A stretch of DNA of 39,756 bases from DASQLQ01 sp035629935 (lineage in GTDB: Bacteria > Actinomycetota > CADDZG01 > WHSQ01): contig DASQLQ010000005.1 of the NCBI GenBank assembly GCA_035629935.1, positions 1 through 39,756 on the forward strand, written 5' to 3'. Below the pieces are notes generated by a model. The model was not told the origin of the DNA, did no database searches, and saw only the letters and a program-made list of their open reading frames with translations. Made by a program: the position numbers and the translations under genes. How positions within the stretch are numbered: the first letter of the stretch is position 1; each line of letters begins with the position of its first letter. Shown here piece by piece: positions 7,593-15,713 of this stretch.

Positions 7593-9470
7593 ATGGCACA
7601 AACGATCGTCGAGCGGTTCTTCGAGAGGGTGGCCGAACACCCCGACAAGGTTGCCCTTCGCCACAAGGCCGGGGGGGCCTGGAAGGACATCACCTGGCGT
7701 GGCTATGGCGACTTGGTGTCTAAGTCGGCCAAGAGCCTCATGTCCTTGGGGTACGGACATGGCGACAAGATCGCGCTCCTGTCCGGAAACCGCCCCGAGT
7801 GGCACGTCATCGACGTTGCATCGATGGCAATAGGCGGGGCTACCGCGGCCATCTATTCGACGAACTCACCCGAGCAGGTGGCTTACATCGTCGGTCACTC
7901 CGAGTCCAAGTTCGCGTTCGTCGACACGACCGAACAGTTAGAGAAGATCCTGAAGACCCGGTCCGAGGTTCCCAATCTCCAGAAAGTGATCGTGTTCGAG
8001 GGTTACCAGGGAGACGCCGACAAGGATTTCGTCATGACGTGGGACGAGTTCCTCGCGCTCGGCAGCAGTGTCGGCGACGACCAGCTCAAGGAGGCACGGG
8101 CCAAGGTCAAGCCCGAGGATCTCGCGACGTTCGTGTACACCTCTGGGACGACCGGTCCGCCGAAGGGCGTCATGCTCACGCACGCGAACATCTGGTGGAC
8201 GGCGCAACACTCCGAGCAGCAGATCCCGATCCAGGGTCAGGATGCTCGCGCGCTGTCGTATCTGCCGCTGTCACACATCGCAGAACGGATGATCAGCCAC
8301 CTATTGCAGATCTATTACGGGTCGCAGACCTGGTTTGCCGAGTCGATCGATCAACTGCTCCCGAACCTGCACGAATGCAAGCCCACCTATTTCTTCGGCG
8401 TCCCGCGCGTGTGGGAGAAGTTCTACGCGGGCTTCCAGGCGATGGCTGCGGTTCCACCGAAGGACAAATCGGAGGAGCGCAAGAAGAAGTTGGCGAAGAA
8501 AGCGATCGATCTTGGCCTCCAGGTAACGAAGCTCGAGCAAGAAGCCGTCGGCCGCGGCGGCAAGATGGCCGACGCGAAGGTCCCGATCGGGATGAAGCTG
8601 CAGCACGCGGCGCTCGACAAGCTCGTGTTGTCGAAGATCCGTGAGCGCTTCGGACTCGACCAATGCGAGCTGGCCTTGTCCGCTGCCGCTCCTTTGTCTC
8701 CCGAGCTCATCTGGTTCTTCCACTCCCTAGGGGTCAAGATCACCGAGGGCTACGGGCAGTCGGAGGACAACGGCCCGACTTCATGGAACGTGCCGGACGC
8801 GATCAAGATCGGCACCGTCGGAACCCCGCTTCCCGGACTCGAAGTCAAGATCGCAGAAGACGGCGAGATCCTCGTGCGCGGTGCCAACGTCATGAAGGGC
8901 TACTACAAAGACGAAAAGGCCACGGCTGAGACCGTCGACTCCGATGGATGGCTCCACTCCGGCGACGTCGGCGAGTTCGACCAGCACAACTACCTGAAGA
9001 TCACGGACCGCAAGAAGGACCTGATCATCACCGCCGGCGGAAAGAACATCGCTCCGCAGGAGCTCGAGAACAAAGCGAAGCACGCACATCCGTTGATCAG
9101 CCAGGTCGTCGTGATCGGGGACCGCAGGCCATTCCTGTGCGCCTTGGTGACTCTCGACGAGGAGAAGGCACCGGGCTGGGCGAAGGAGCATGGGATCGAG
9201 GGCGACATCGCGGCGATCGCGAACGACGAGCGGACCCTTAAGGAGCTGGAGGCCGCATTCAACGAGGTCAACCAGACCCTGGCGAAGGTCGAAGGCATCA
9301 AGAAGATCCGCGTGCTCGAGCGTGACTTCCTCCAGGAAGAGGACGAGATCACGCCGACGATGAAGGTGAAGCGCAAGACGATCAACGAGATCTATGCCGA
9401 TGTGATCGAAGACATCTACAACAAGGAGTCACCGCAGGTTGCTGCTGCAGCAGCACCCGTTCGTAAGTGA
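7593..9470 (+). CDS. Long-chain fatty-acid-CoA ligase (AMP-forming)
   Basis: A 625-residue adenylate-forming enzyme of the FAA1/bubblegum-like group. Motifs in order: YTSGTTGPPKGVMLTHAN (P-loop-like AMP motif, about 181), LSYLPLSHIAERM, YFFGVPRVWEKFYAGF, GYGQSEDNGPTSWN (about 385), GWLHSGDVGEFD, and ITDRKKDLIITAGGKNI (about 470) with a C-terminal catalytic lysine region (TPTMKVKRK). It activates long-chain fatty acids with ATP and CoA for beta-oxidation or lipid synthesis. The ATG has a strong ribosome site (GGGGGAG, 6 nt). The gene stands alone between the protease and the lipoprotein. A ligase of this type near ArsA and SRPBCC genes is a neighbourhood I recall from streptomycetes (see findings). 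Chain-length preference cannot be read from sequence. Confidence 0.93.
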   Translation: MAQTIVERFFERVAEHPDKVALRHKAGGAWKDITWRGYGDLVSKSAKSLMSLGYGHGDKIALLSGNRPEWHVIDVASMAIGGATAAIYSTNSPEQVAYIVGHSESKFAFVDTTEQLEKILKTRSEVPNLQKVIVFEGYQGDADKDFVMTWDEFLALGSSVGDDQLKEARAKVKPEDLATFVYTSGTTGPPKGVMLTHANIWWTAQHSEQQIPIQGQDARALSYLPLSHIAERMISHLLQIYYGSQTWFAESIDQLLPNLHECKPTYFFGVPRVWEKFYAGFQAMAAVPPKDKSEERKKKLAKKAIDLGLQVTKLEQEAVGRGGKMADAKVPIGMKLQHAALDKLVLSKIRERFGLDQCELALSAAAPLSPELIWFFHSLGVKITEGYGQSEDNGPTSWNVPDAIKIGTVGTPLPGLEVKIAEDGEILVRGANVMKGYYKDEKATAETVDSDGWLHSGDVGEFDQHNYLKITDRKKDLIITAGGKNIAPQELENKAKHAHPLISQVVVIGDRRPFLCALVTLDEEKAPGWAKEHGIEGDIAAIANDERTLKELEAAFNEVNQTLAKVEGIKKIRVLERDFLQEEDEITPTMKVKRKTINEIYADVIEDIYNKESPQVAAAAAPVRK

Positions 9471-9506
9471 TCCTTGCCTAGGTACTAGACAGAACCACGG
9501 CCGTCC

Positions 9507-9512
9507 TACACT
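9507..9512 (+). promoter_or_regulatory. -10 box (TACACT) for the lipoprotein gene
   Basis: TACACT lies 31 nt before the lipoprotein ATG, leaving a short leader that holds the GGGAGG ribosome site at 9532. TAGACA about 15 nt upstream is a possible -35 element. Confidence 0.4.
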
Positions 9513-9543
9513 CTCGGCGAAAGCCATTGTCGGGAGGACCTCT

Positions 9544-10353
9544 ATGAAGCGCGCCGTTACGTCTTTACTCGTATTGCTCGTGGTCGTGGGTGCTGCGTGC
9601 GCCGACCCTGCGCCTTCTGGCGATGGGGCCACGGACGCAGCGGCCCCCGTGCCGCCGCCCCAGTCCGCGTTCACGATCGCGGATCAGGGAGTCACGAACG
9701 TTCCCACAGAGATCCAGGCCGGTATCAACGAGCTGACGGTGACGAACGAGGGTGAGGACAAGCACTTCCCTGCCATCGCCCGTATCAACGACGGTGTCAA
9801 GAAACAAGAGGTGGCCCTCGCGCTCGTCGATCAGGACTTCGAAACGTTCTTCACGTCCTCGATGGTGGGCGGCGCCTTCCTGGAAGCCGGCAAGCTGAAT
9901 CTGGCGCCGGGGAAATCGGCGACTCTGACGACGGAACTCACCGAAGGCACCTACATCCTTGCCGACCCCGATTCGAAGCGCTTCGAGCCCGGATACTTCG
10001 AGGTCGGGCCCGCCGGTGACGAAGAGGTGGCCACGCCGGATGCCGAATTCGAGATCGTCGAATCGGAATACGCCATCGAGATGCCGGCCGAGATCCCAGC
10101 CGGCAGCCACAGTTACTCACTGACGAACGCGGGGGAGCAGCCGCACGAGCTCATCATCTCCGAGAAGGGCAATGAAGAGTCGGAAGCCGCTTACGCGTTG
10201 GCTCCGCTTGCCGGCTCCACGTCGTGGGTCACGTTCGATCTCCCACCGGGCAAGTACATCGTCGCGTGTTATTTCCCGGACCTGTCGGGCGGAAAGATGG
10301 GCCGGAAGAGTCACTTCGACCTCGGGATGAAGACCAAGTTCACAGTGAAATAA
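9544..10353 (+). CDS. Lipoprotein with two cupredoxin-like domains
   Basis: A 269-residue protein with a lipoprotein signal (hydrophobic LLVLLVVVG, lipobox GAAC, acylated C19) and an Ala/Pro-rich linker, so it is anchored outside the membrane. Two beta-rich repeats follow (about 40-155 and 160-269), each with an AGxxxxxxTNxGE stretch. The second keeps possible type-1 copper ligands: His in QPHELII, Cys in YIVACYF, His in KSHFDLGM and the Met after it. The first repeat has HFPAI but lacks the Cys, so only one site looks complete. The start at 9544 was chosen over an upstream in-frame ATG (9439) because of the signal peptide and GGGAGG site. Electron transfer or copper binding is inferred; the second domain could also be a metal-free carbohydrate or structural module. 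Confidence 0.75.
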   Translation: MKRAVTSLLVLLVVVGAACADPAPSGDGATDAAAPVPPPQSAFTIADQGVTNVPTEIQAGINELTVTNEGEDKHFPAIARINDGVKKQEVALALVDQDFETFFTSSMVGGAFLEAGKLNLAPGKSATLTTELTEGTYILADPDSKRFEPGYFEVGPAGDEEVATPDAEFEIVESEYAIEMPAEIPAGSHSYSLTNAGEQPHELIISEKGNEESEAAYALAPLAGSTSWVTFDLPPGKYIVACYFPDLSGGKMGRKSHFDLGMKTKFTVK

Positions 10354-10356
10354 GGA

Positions 10357-10369
10357 GCGGCTTCGCCGC
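10357..10369 (+). terminator. Short GC hairpin after the lipoprotein gene
   Basis: GCGGC-TTC-GCCGC follows the stop by 3 nt. The stem is only 5 bp and has no T tract, so it is at best a weak terminator. Confidence 0.3.
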
Positions 10370-10420
10370 CATCGGGCGTATGCTCTGCCGCACTGCGACT
10401 ACCTTGATGAGGAGGCGACA

Positions 10421-11215
10421 GTGGGTATAAGCGTGCGTGACATCCGCGCCTACAAAGAGCGCGGCGAGAAGTTCCCGATGCTGACCGCATACGACGCGCC
10501 GATGGCGCGTCTCCTGGACGAAGCGGGGATCCCCATCCTTTTGGTGGGGGACAGTGTCGGAAACAACGTCCTCGGCTATGCCGAAACCGTACCGGTCACG
10601 ATGGAGCAGATGCTTCACCATGCTGCGGCCGTCGTACGCGGCGTCGAGAACGCCTTAGTCGTCGGTGATATGCCATTCATGAGTTACCAGGCTTCTCTCG
10701 CGGAAGGGATGCGTAACGCGGGGCGGTTCCTCAAAGAAGCGGGGACAACCGCCGTGAAGATGGAGGGCGGGGCTCGCGTTCTCGAGCTCGTCCATCACAT
10801 GACCGAAGCTGGTATCCCGGTGATGGGGCACCTCGGTCACACACCCCAGTCCGTGAATCAGTTCGGAGGTCATCGGGTCCGCGGCCGCGATGCGGAGCAG
10901 GCACAGAAGATCCTTCAGGATGCCAAGGACCTGCAATCGGCGGGAGCTTTCGCTGTGGTTCTCGAAGCCGTGCCTGCAGAGTTGGCCGGAGAGGTCACCG
11001 CCGCCCTGGACGTCCCGACGATCGGCATCGGTGCCGGCCCGGATTGTGATGGCCAGGTCCTGGTCCTTCACGACATGCTCGGGATCAATCCCAGAACCCC
11101 CAAATTCGTGAAGCGCTATGCGGACCTGGGCACGGAGATCGGCGGAGCGGCTAAATCATTCGCCGAGGATGTCGCTACCGGCCGCTATCCGGCGGACGAA
11201 CACACCTATCACTAG
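10421..11215 (+). CDS. panB: 3-methyl-2-oxobutanoate hydroxymethyltransferase
   Basis: A 264-residue enzyme of pantothenate (vitamin B5) synthesis that transfers a hydroxymethyl group from 5,10-methylene-tetrahydrofolate to alpha-ketoisovalerate. Family signatures are plain: MLTAYDAPMARLLDEAG, LVGDSVGNNVLGY, VVGDMPFMSYQ, VKMEGG, VMGHLGHTPQSVNQFGG, VLEAVPAELA, TIGIGAGPDCDGQVLVLHDMLG and PKFVKRYADLG. These include the metal-binding Asp residues and the catalytic Glu. The start is GTG 10421, preceded by GAGGAGG. No panC or panD lies nearby, so the rest of the pathway must be elsewhere. TATGCT at 10379 is a plausible -10. Confidence 0.97.
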   Translation: MGISVRDIRAYKERGEKFPMLTAYDAPMARLLDEAGIPILLVGDSVGNNVLGYAETVPVTMEQMLHHAAAVVRGVENALVVGDMPFMSYQASLAEGMRNAGRFLKEAGTTAVKMEGGARVLELVHHMTEAGIPVMGHLGHTPQSVNQFGGHRVRGRDAEQAQKILQDAKDLQSAGAFAVVLEAVPAELAGEVTAALDVPTIGIGAGPDCDGQVLVLHDMLGINPRTPKFVKRYADLGTEIGGAAKSFAEDVATGRYPADEHTYH

Positions 11216-11251
11216 TCATCGATCGGGGTTCTCATCCGGCCTCTGACTGAT

Positions 11252-11257
11252 TAGCAT
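11252..11257 (+). promoter_or_regulatory. Leaderless-type -10 box (TAGCAT)
   Basis: TAGCAT is followed by 7 nt and then GTG at 11265. There is no ribosome-binding sequence, which fits a leaderless transcript. Confidence 0.5.
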
Positions 11258-11264
11258 TCCGGAT

Positions 11265-11999
11265 GTGGAACGAGAGAGGTGCGCGTTCTGTGGCGCGATG
11301 AACCCCGCGGGTGCTGAATGGTGCGGGATGTGTCATCGGCGGTTCCCACCGAGCGAGATGTCCGTCGACGAGATCGAGTCGCCTGCCGGCGTCTTGTTCG
11401 GCGACGAACTCCAAGAGGATTCAGGTCAAGCGCCGGTCGGATCGGTTGCAACCGCGGCGTCGAGTGCGGGCGAGATGTCGGAACAACTGCGACCTCAGGC
11501 TCGAGGAGCGTTCACTGTTACGGACGCTGGCATCACATGGTCGTGTCCACATTGCGATACGAAGAATCCCCTGGAAGCACAGCTGTGCTCCGTCTGCGGC
11601 ACCACGTTCGCTCAAGTCGTCAAGCCGAAGGTGGAGAAGCCGAAGCGGGACCCGAATACAGCAGCGCTTCTATCGCTCTTCTTCCCGGGGGCGGGTCACG
11701 CGTACGTCGGGTCGATGGGTCAAGCCATCGCTCGCGGCGTACTCAGTGTGTGGGTCGTGTCGATGATCGTGATCTCGTTGTTCGCGGGGGATAAAGGAGC
11801 CTCACGCCTCGTCGTCATCGTGTTCGGTCTGGTCGCCACGGCACTGTGGATGATCGGCGCTCACGATGCATATCGAGAGGCTCGCGGAGAAGAGAAGTCC
11901 GTGATCCTTAAAGGCAAAGGGTTTCTCTATCTCACCCTCGGTCTCCTGATGCTGCTTTTCGCTTTGCTCGTGGGCGCCAGCTTCCAGGCCACCGGCTAG
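11265..11999 (+). CDS. Double zinc-ribbon membrane protein
   Basis: A 244-residue protein starting at GTG 11265. Two four-cysteine zinc ribbons, C6/C9/C20/C23 and C94/C97/C108/C111, have the RanBP2/double-zinc-ribbon look (CxxC-N-P-x5-6-CxxC), separated by a low-complexity linker. The C-terminal half has hydrophobic helices: LSLFFPGAGHAYVGSMGQAIARG followed by a long segment, then two more. The FFPGAGHAYVG motif resembles TM2-type domains. Cytosolic ribbons tethered to the membrane are therefore predicted. Such proteins are common and functionally uncharacterised; a signalling or scaffold role is only a guess. It appears to be monocistronic. Confidence 0.8.
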   Translation: MERERCAFCGAMNPAGAEWCGMCHRRFPPSEMSVDEIESPAGVLFGDELQEDSGQAPVGSVATAASSAGEMSEQLRPQARGAFTVTDAGITWSCPHCDTKNPLEAQLCSVCGTTFAQVVKPKVEKPKRDPNTAALLSLFFPGAGHAYVGSMGQAIARGVLSVWVVSMIVISLFAGDKGASRLVVIVFGLVATALWMIGAHDAYREARGEEKSVILKGKGFLYLTLGLLMLLFALLVGASFQATG

Positions 12000-12028
12000 C
12001 TCTTCTCGCACATAGCGTCGGTCCCACC

Positions 12029-12034
12029 TACGAT
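12029..12034 (+). promoter_or_regulatory. Leaderless-type -10 box (TACGAT)
   Basis: TACGAT, 6 nt, then ATG at 12041. No ribosome-binding sequence intervenes. Confidence 0.55.
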
Positions 12035-12040
12035 GTCGGT

Positions 12041-12814
12041 ATGGCGATCTACGTCGTATCCGACCTCCACGCGGCCGCCGACGACCTGAAGAAGGCGGTG
12101 CCCGAGGGGTCGACGCTCTTGCTGCTAGGCGACCTGATCAATTTCATCGACTACACGTCTATGACCGGGATCCTGACGGAGGTCTTCGATGTGAAGGATG
12201 TTGAAGAGGTCGTGAGACTACGGACGGCCGGGCAGGTGGAGGAAGCGCGAGGGCTGATGCGTCGGCGTTCGGAAGGGCGTGAGCACGAGATCATGACGGA
12301 GATCGGTCGCCGAGTCGTCGCTCAGTACGAGACGGTGTTCGCCTCCCTCGTTGATCCGACGTACCTCATTTTGGGAAACGTCGATAACCCTGCCGTTGCC
12401 CATTCGTTCGTCGACAACTACCCAGGCGTCCATGAGGTCGATGGGCAAGTGGTCACTTTGGAGGGCGAAAGGTTTGGATTCGCGGGAGGAGCCCTACCCA
12501 CTCCCCTCAACGTCGCAGGCGAGATCTCAGAGGAAGAGATGGCCGCGAAGATCGATGCCCTCGACGAGTGCGACGTGCTGTGCACCCACATACCCCCCGA
12601 GGTGCCCGAGTTGTGCTTCGATACCCTTGCGAAGAAGTCGGAGCGGGGTAGCAGTGACATACTTCGTTACATCCGGGATGTGCAGCCGAGGCGGGCTTAC
12701 TTCGGGCACGTGCACCAGCCTCTCGTGTCGTCCATGTACATCGGACAGACGTGGTGTGTGAACGTCGGGTACTTCAGGGGCACGAAGCGTGCATTCCCGC
12801 ACTCGCGTGACTAG
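12041..12814 (+). CDS. Calcineurin-like metallophosphoesterase
   Basis: A 257-residue protein with the two-metal phosphoesterase motifs: VVSDLH (D8, H10), LLLGDLINF, LILGNVDNP (the usual GNHD carries Val in place of His), LCTHIPP, and FGHVHQP. The replacement of the GNHD histidine, the proton donor in many family members, may alter catalysis; GNVD is also seen in YfcE-like phosphodiesterases. A helical insert (about 45-95) separates the second and third motifs. Possible substrates are cyclic nucleotides, nucleotides or phosphoesters. It is the first gene of a long same-strand run that continues with SRPBCC and ArsA genes 17 nt later. Confidence 0.85.
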   Translation: MAIYVVSDLHAAADDLKKAVPEGSTLLLLGDLINFIDYTSMTGILTEVFDVKDVEEVVRLRTAGQVEEARGLMRRRSEGREHEIMTEIGRRVVAQYETVFASLVDPTYLILGNVDNPAVAHSFVDNYPGVHEVDGQVVTLEGERFGFAGGALPTPLNVAGEISEEEMAAKIDALDECDVLCTHIPPEVPELCFDTLAKKSERGSSDILRYIRDVQPRRAYFGHVHQPLVSSMYIGQTWCVNVGYFRGTKRAFPHSRD

Positions 12815-12831
12815 GGGATAGGAGGGGGCGG

Positions 12832-13266
12832 ATGGCGAACAAAGTGAAAGACACGATCGATGTTGCCGCGAGCGGCGCGGAGATATTCGAGGTAGCCACC
12901 GATTTCGAGGCCTACCCCGACTGGAACGCGAATATCAAGAACGTCGAGGTCAAAGAGAGAGACGCCGAAGGGCGACCAACATCAGTTTGGTACGAGGTGG
13001 ACGCGAAGGTCAAGGTAGTTACCTACACGCTCACCTACGACTATTCGAATGCCCCCGAGTCGTTCTCTTGGGATCTCGACAGCGGCGACGTCAAGGAGCT
13101 CAGTGGTTCCTATTCGTTCGACGAATTCGATGACGTGACCGAGGTCACTTACGAGACGGCCATCGACCCCGGCTTCCCGTTGCCGGGATTCTTGAAACGC
13201 CAAGCCGAGAAGCAGATCGTCAAGGGAGCGCTCGAGGACCTCAAGAAGCGGGTTGAATCCCGCTGA
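12832..13266 (+). CDS. SRPBCC (START-like, polyketide cyclase/dehydrase) protein
   Basis: A 144-residue protein with the START/Bet v1-like pattern: IDVAASGAEIFEVATDFEAYPDWNANIKNVEV at the N-terminus, alternating beta strands, and a long C-terminal helix (KRQAEKQIVKGALEDLKKRVE). This fold makes a cavity for hydrophobic ligands such as lipids or polyketides. ATG 12832 has a strong site (GGAGGGGG). It lies 2 nt upstream of the ArsA ATPase gene, so the two are cotranscribed; a role in passing or sensing a hydrophobic ligand for the ATPase is possible but unproven. Confidence 0.85.
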   Translation: MANKVKDTIDVAASGAEIFEVATDFEAYPDWNANIKNVEVKERDAEGRPTSVWYEVDAKVKVVTYTLTYDYSNAPESFSWDLDSGDVKELSGSYSFDEFDDVTEVTYETAIDPGFPLPGFLKRQAEKQIVKGALEDLKKRVESR

Positions 13267-13268
13267 GC

Positions 13269-14444
13269 ATGCGAATAGTTCTCTTTACCGGCAAGGGTGG
13301 AGTAGGGAAGACAACGATCGCCTGCGCCACCGCCCTCCAGATCGCTGCGAGCGGTCGCAAGACCCTGATCATGTCGACGGACCCTGCGCATTCGCTGGCC
13401 GATGCTCTGGGCCAACCACTCGGATCGGACCCGATCGAGGTCGCAGACAATCTGTGGGCGGAGCAGATCGATCCGCAGAAGCGATTGGAAGAGAACTGGC
13501 GCGAGATCCAACAGCACGCCATAGCGGTCCTCAAGTGGGCCGGACTGGGCGAGATCGAGGCCGAGGAGCTGTCGGTCATCCCGGGATTGGACGAGCTGTT
13601 CTCGATAGCTGACGTGAAGCGGCACCATGACGAAGGCCCGTATGACGTCTTGATCGTCGATTGCGCACCAACCGGTGAGACGCTCCGGTTGCTCTCTCTC
13701 CCCGACGTCATCCAGTGGTACATGGAGCGGGTCTTCCCGGTCGAGCGTCGCGTCATGGGTGCCTTGCGACCGGTCGCCCGACACATGACGTCCCTGCCTT
13801 TGCCCGACAACGACGTCTACGACGCCGTTCGTCGGTTCTACGACCGTTTGGACGGGGTGCGCAAGATACTGATCGACGCGACTACTACGTCGGTGCGGCT
13901 TGTGGTCAATCCCGAGAAGATGGTTATCGCCGAGGCACAGCGAACCTTCACTTACCTGAACCTCTTCGGTTACCGCGTGGACGCGGTCATTGCAAACAGG
14001 ATCCTGCCGGAGGCCGTTTCCGATCCTTACTTCGACCGGTGGAAGCAGATCCAAGCGGGTCACCTGGGCGAGATCCATGCGTCCTTCCAACCGGTGCCCG
14101 TGCTCACCTCCCATCTGCGCGATCAGGAACTGATCGGAGCAGAGAGGCTGCAGGAGCTGGGCGAGGAGATCTACGGTGATTCCGACCCAGCGGGCGTGCT
14201 GTTCAGCGATTCACCAATGACGATCAAGCGGCGTGACGATGAGTACGTGATGTCTCTGTATCTTCCGTTTACGACCAAAGATGAGATCGAACTCTCCTGC
14301 AAGAATGACGAATTGTTCATCAAGGTAGGTCCTTACCGACGGACTATCATGCTGCCGAAGGCCCTCGCGACGCGACCCATCGCTTCCGCTCAAATGGTCG
14401 ACGATCGTTTGGAAATCGTTTTCGAACAAAGGCTGGGATCATGA
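13269..14444 (+). CDS. ArsA/GET3-family ATPase with C-terminal Hsp20-like domain
   Basis: A 391-residue protein with the deviant Walker A motif FTGKGGVGKTT (residues 7-16), switch I STDPAHSLADALG, switch II LIVDCAPTGETLRLL, and VVNPEKMVIAEAQRT. Residues about 315-388 form a small beta-sandwich (DEYVMSLYLPFTTKDEIELS...ELFIKVGPYRRTIMLP) matching the ArsA-Hsp20 extension. Proteins of this group are not usually arsenite pumps; GET3 relatives handle tail-anchored membrane proteins, and the Hsp20-like part suggests client binding. There is no arsB, arsC or arsR nearby, which argues against arsenic resistance. It sits between an SRPBCC gene and a CxxCxxC gene whose start overlaps its stop by four bases. 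Confidence 0.9.
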   Translation: MRIVLFTGKGGVGKTTIACATALQIAASGRKTLIMSTDPAHSLADALGQPLGSDPIEVADNLWAEQIDPQKRLEENWREIQQHAIAVLKWAGLGEIEAEELSVIPGLDELFSIADVKRHHDEGPYDVLIVDCAPTGETLRLLSLPDVIQWYMERVFPVERRVMGALRPVARHMTSLPLPDNDVYDAVRRFYDRLDGVRKILIDATTTSVRLVVNPEKMVIAEAQRTFTYLNLFGYRVDAVIANRILPEAVSDPYFDRWKQIQAGHLGEIHASFQPVPVLTSHLRDQELIGAERLQELGEEIYGDSDPAGVLFSDSPMTIKRRDDEYVMSLYLPFTTKDEIELSCKNDELFIKVGPYRRTIMLPKALATRPIASAQMVDDRLEIVFEQRLGS

Positions 14445-14725
14445 ACGACGAAGAACGGGCAGCGCGATACAGCGACCTGTTCGCATCGCGTCACGAACAC
14501 TCATCGGACTGCGCCTATTGCCCCATCTGTGCCACGATCAATGTGGTCCGCAACACGAAGCCGGAGGTGCTCGAACACATGACTTCGGCGGCCCGCGAGC
14601 TCATCCTGGCGTTCGGGCTCCTGCTGGAGGAAGCCGGCGAGATGATCGGGGCGGCCGAGAAGCAACAGTCTCGGGCATCCGAGGAATCCTCCGGCGGCCA
14701 GGTCCGACGGATCGATATCGGTTAG
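14441..14725 (+). CDS. Small CxxCxxC protein coupled to ArsA and glucokinase
   Basis: A 94-residue protein with a three-cysteine motif, C24/C27/C30 (DCAYCPICATIN), then an amphipathic helix (KPEVLEHMTSAARELILAFGLLLEEA) and a charged tail ending RRIDIG. The ATG overlaps the ArsA stop (ATGA), so it is translated with the ATPase, and it lies 28 nt upstream of the ROK glucokinase. The motif could bind zinc or an Fe-S cluster. I recall short genes in the equivalent place before glkA in streptomycetes, but homology to them cannot be tested here. Function unknown; the gene order suggests a role with ArsA or in glucose kinase control. Confidence 0.75.
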   Translation: MNDEERAARYSDLFASRHEHSSDCAYCPICATINVVRNTKPEVLEHMTSAARELILAFGLLLEEAGEMIGAAEKQQSRASEESSGGQVRRIDIG

Positions 14726-14739
14726 CAGCCGGCGCTGGA

Positions 14740-14745
14740 TATCCT
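14740..14745 (+). promoter_or_regulatory. -10 box (TATCCT) before the glucokinase gene
   Basis: TATCCT, 8 nt, then GTG at 14754. No ribosome site is present. It may give an internal, nearly leaderless promoter, besides read-through from the ArsA genes. Confidence 0.4.
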
Positions 14746-14753
14746 CTAACAAC

Positions 14754-15713
14754 GTGCATGACACTGCGGCGATCGGCGTCGATGTAGGTGGTACGGCCAC
14801 GAAGGCCGGCGTCATCTCGCGAACCGGCGAGATCTTTCTTCGAGCCGAGCGCCCAACCGATCCACAGGCCGGAACCAAAGGGATCATCGGTGTGGTCGAG
14901 ACCCTCCTCGAACAATCGAGTGCAGAAAGCATCTCGATCGCAGCGATCGGCGTGGGAGCGGCAGGTTTCGTCGATGCCTTGAAGGGATCGGTCACGTTTT
15001 CTCCCAACCTCGTTTACGACGACCCCCATATCGCCGAGGCGCTCACCGCACGCACCTCTCTTCCTGCCCTGGTCGACAACGACGCGAATGCTGCAGCTTG
15101 GGGCGAGTATTGCTTCGGCAGCGCAAAGGGTGCAGCCAACCTGGCGTTCATCACTCTGGGGACCGGTGTGGGAAGCGGCTTCGTCGTCAACGGAGACCTA
15201 TTGCGTGGGGCGCACGGTGCCGGAGCCGAGCTTGGTCATATGGTGATCGATCCCTCCGGGCCTCACTGTCCGTGCGGTTTGAAGGGTTGCCTAGAGCAGT
15301 TTGCCTCCGGCGGCGCCATCGAGCGATGGGCGCGCGAGGCCGTCGAGAAGGATCCTTCCTCGTCGATCCTCGCTTTCGCCGGGAGTGCGAGCGAGATCAC
15401 TGGTGAGCATGTGACCCAAGCCGCGCGGGAATACGACGAGACGGCGAGAGCTGTTTTGCGACGAGCCGGCAACGCTCTGGGCGTCGGCTTGTCGAACGTT
15501 GTGAACCTTTTCGAGCCCGAGGCGATCGTGCTCGGAGGTAGCGTTGTCAGAGCTGGGGAGCCGTTCCTGGGGCCGGCTCGAGATCGGTTGTCCACCATGC
15601 TCACGGCTCAACGTCGCCGGCCGGCTCGTTTGGATGTCACTTCGCTAGGAAACGATGCGGGTGTGATGGGGGCCGGGATGCTGGCCCTCGCGATGGTCGA
15701 CAAGGAGAATTAA
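14754..15713 (+). CDS. ROK-family sugar kinase, probable glucokinase
   Basis: A 319-residue kinase starting at GTG 14754. Motifs: phosphate-1 IGVDVGGTATKAGVI, PALVDNDANAAAWGEYCFG (catalytic Asp within DNDANA, about 109), phosphate-2 ITLGTGVGSGFVVNG, the ROK signature RGAHGAGAELGHMVI, and the structural zinc site CPCGLKGCLEQFASG near residue 171. There is no N-terminal helix-turn-helix, so this is an enzyme, not a NagC/Mlc-type repressor. Actinobacterial ROK glucokinases phosphorylate glucose with ATP or polyphosphate and can take part in carbon repression. The stop is directly followed by the GTG of the YkvA gene. Glucose is the likeliest substrate; other hexoses cannot be excluded. Confidence 0.92.
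   Translation: MHDTAAIGVDVGGTATKAGVISRTGEIFLRAERPTDPQAGTKGIIGVVETLLEQSSAESISIAAIGVGAAGFVDALKGSVTFSPNLVYDDPHIAEALTARTSLPALVDNDANAAAWGEYCFGSAKGAANLAFITLGTGVGSGFVVNGDLLRGAHGAGAELGHMVIDPSGPHCPCGLKGCLEQFASGGAIERWAREAVEKDPSSSILAFAGSASEITGEHVTQAAREYDETARAVLRRAGNALGVGLSNVVNLFEPEAIVLGGSVVRAGEPFLGPARDRLSTMLTAQRRRPARLDVTSLGNDAGVMGAGMLALAMVDKEN

Noticed and set aside
9439..9543. Upstream extension of the lipoprotein reading frame
   Set aside because: It overlaps the end of the ligase gene; the signal peptide and ribosome site place the start at 9544.
13149..14114. 321-residue open frame antisense to ArsA
   Set aside because: Shadow frame; composition is Arg/His-rich without motifs, and the ArsA reading is unambiguous.
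13269..14444. Arsenite-resistance assignment for the ArsA-type ATPase
   Set aside because: No arsB, arsC, arsD or arsR nearby, and the Hsp20-like C-terminal domain marks a different subgroup.
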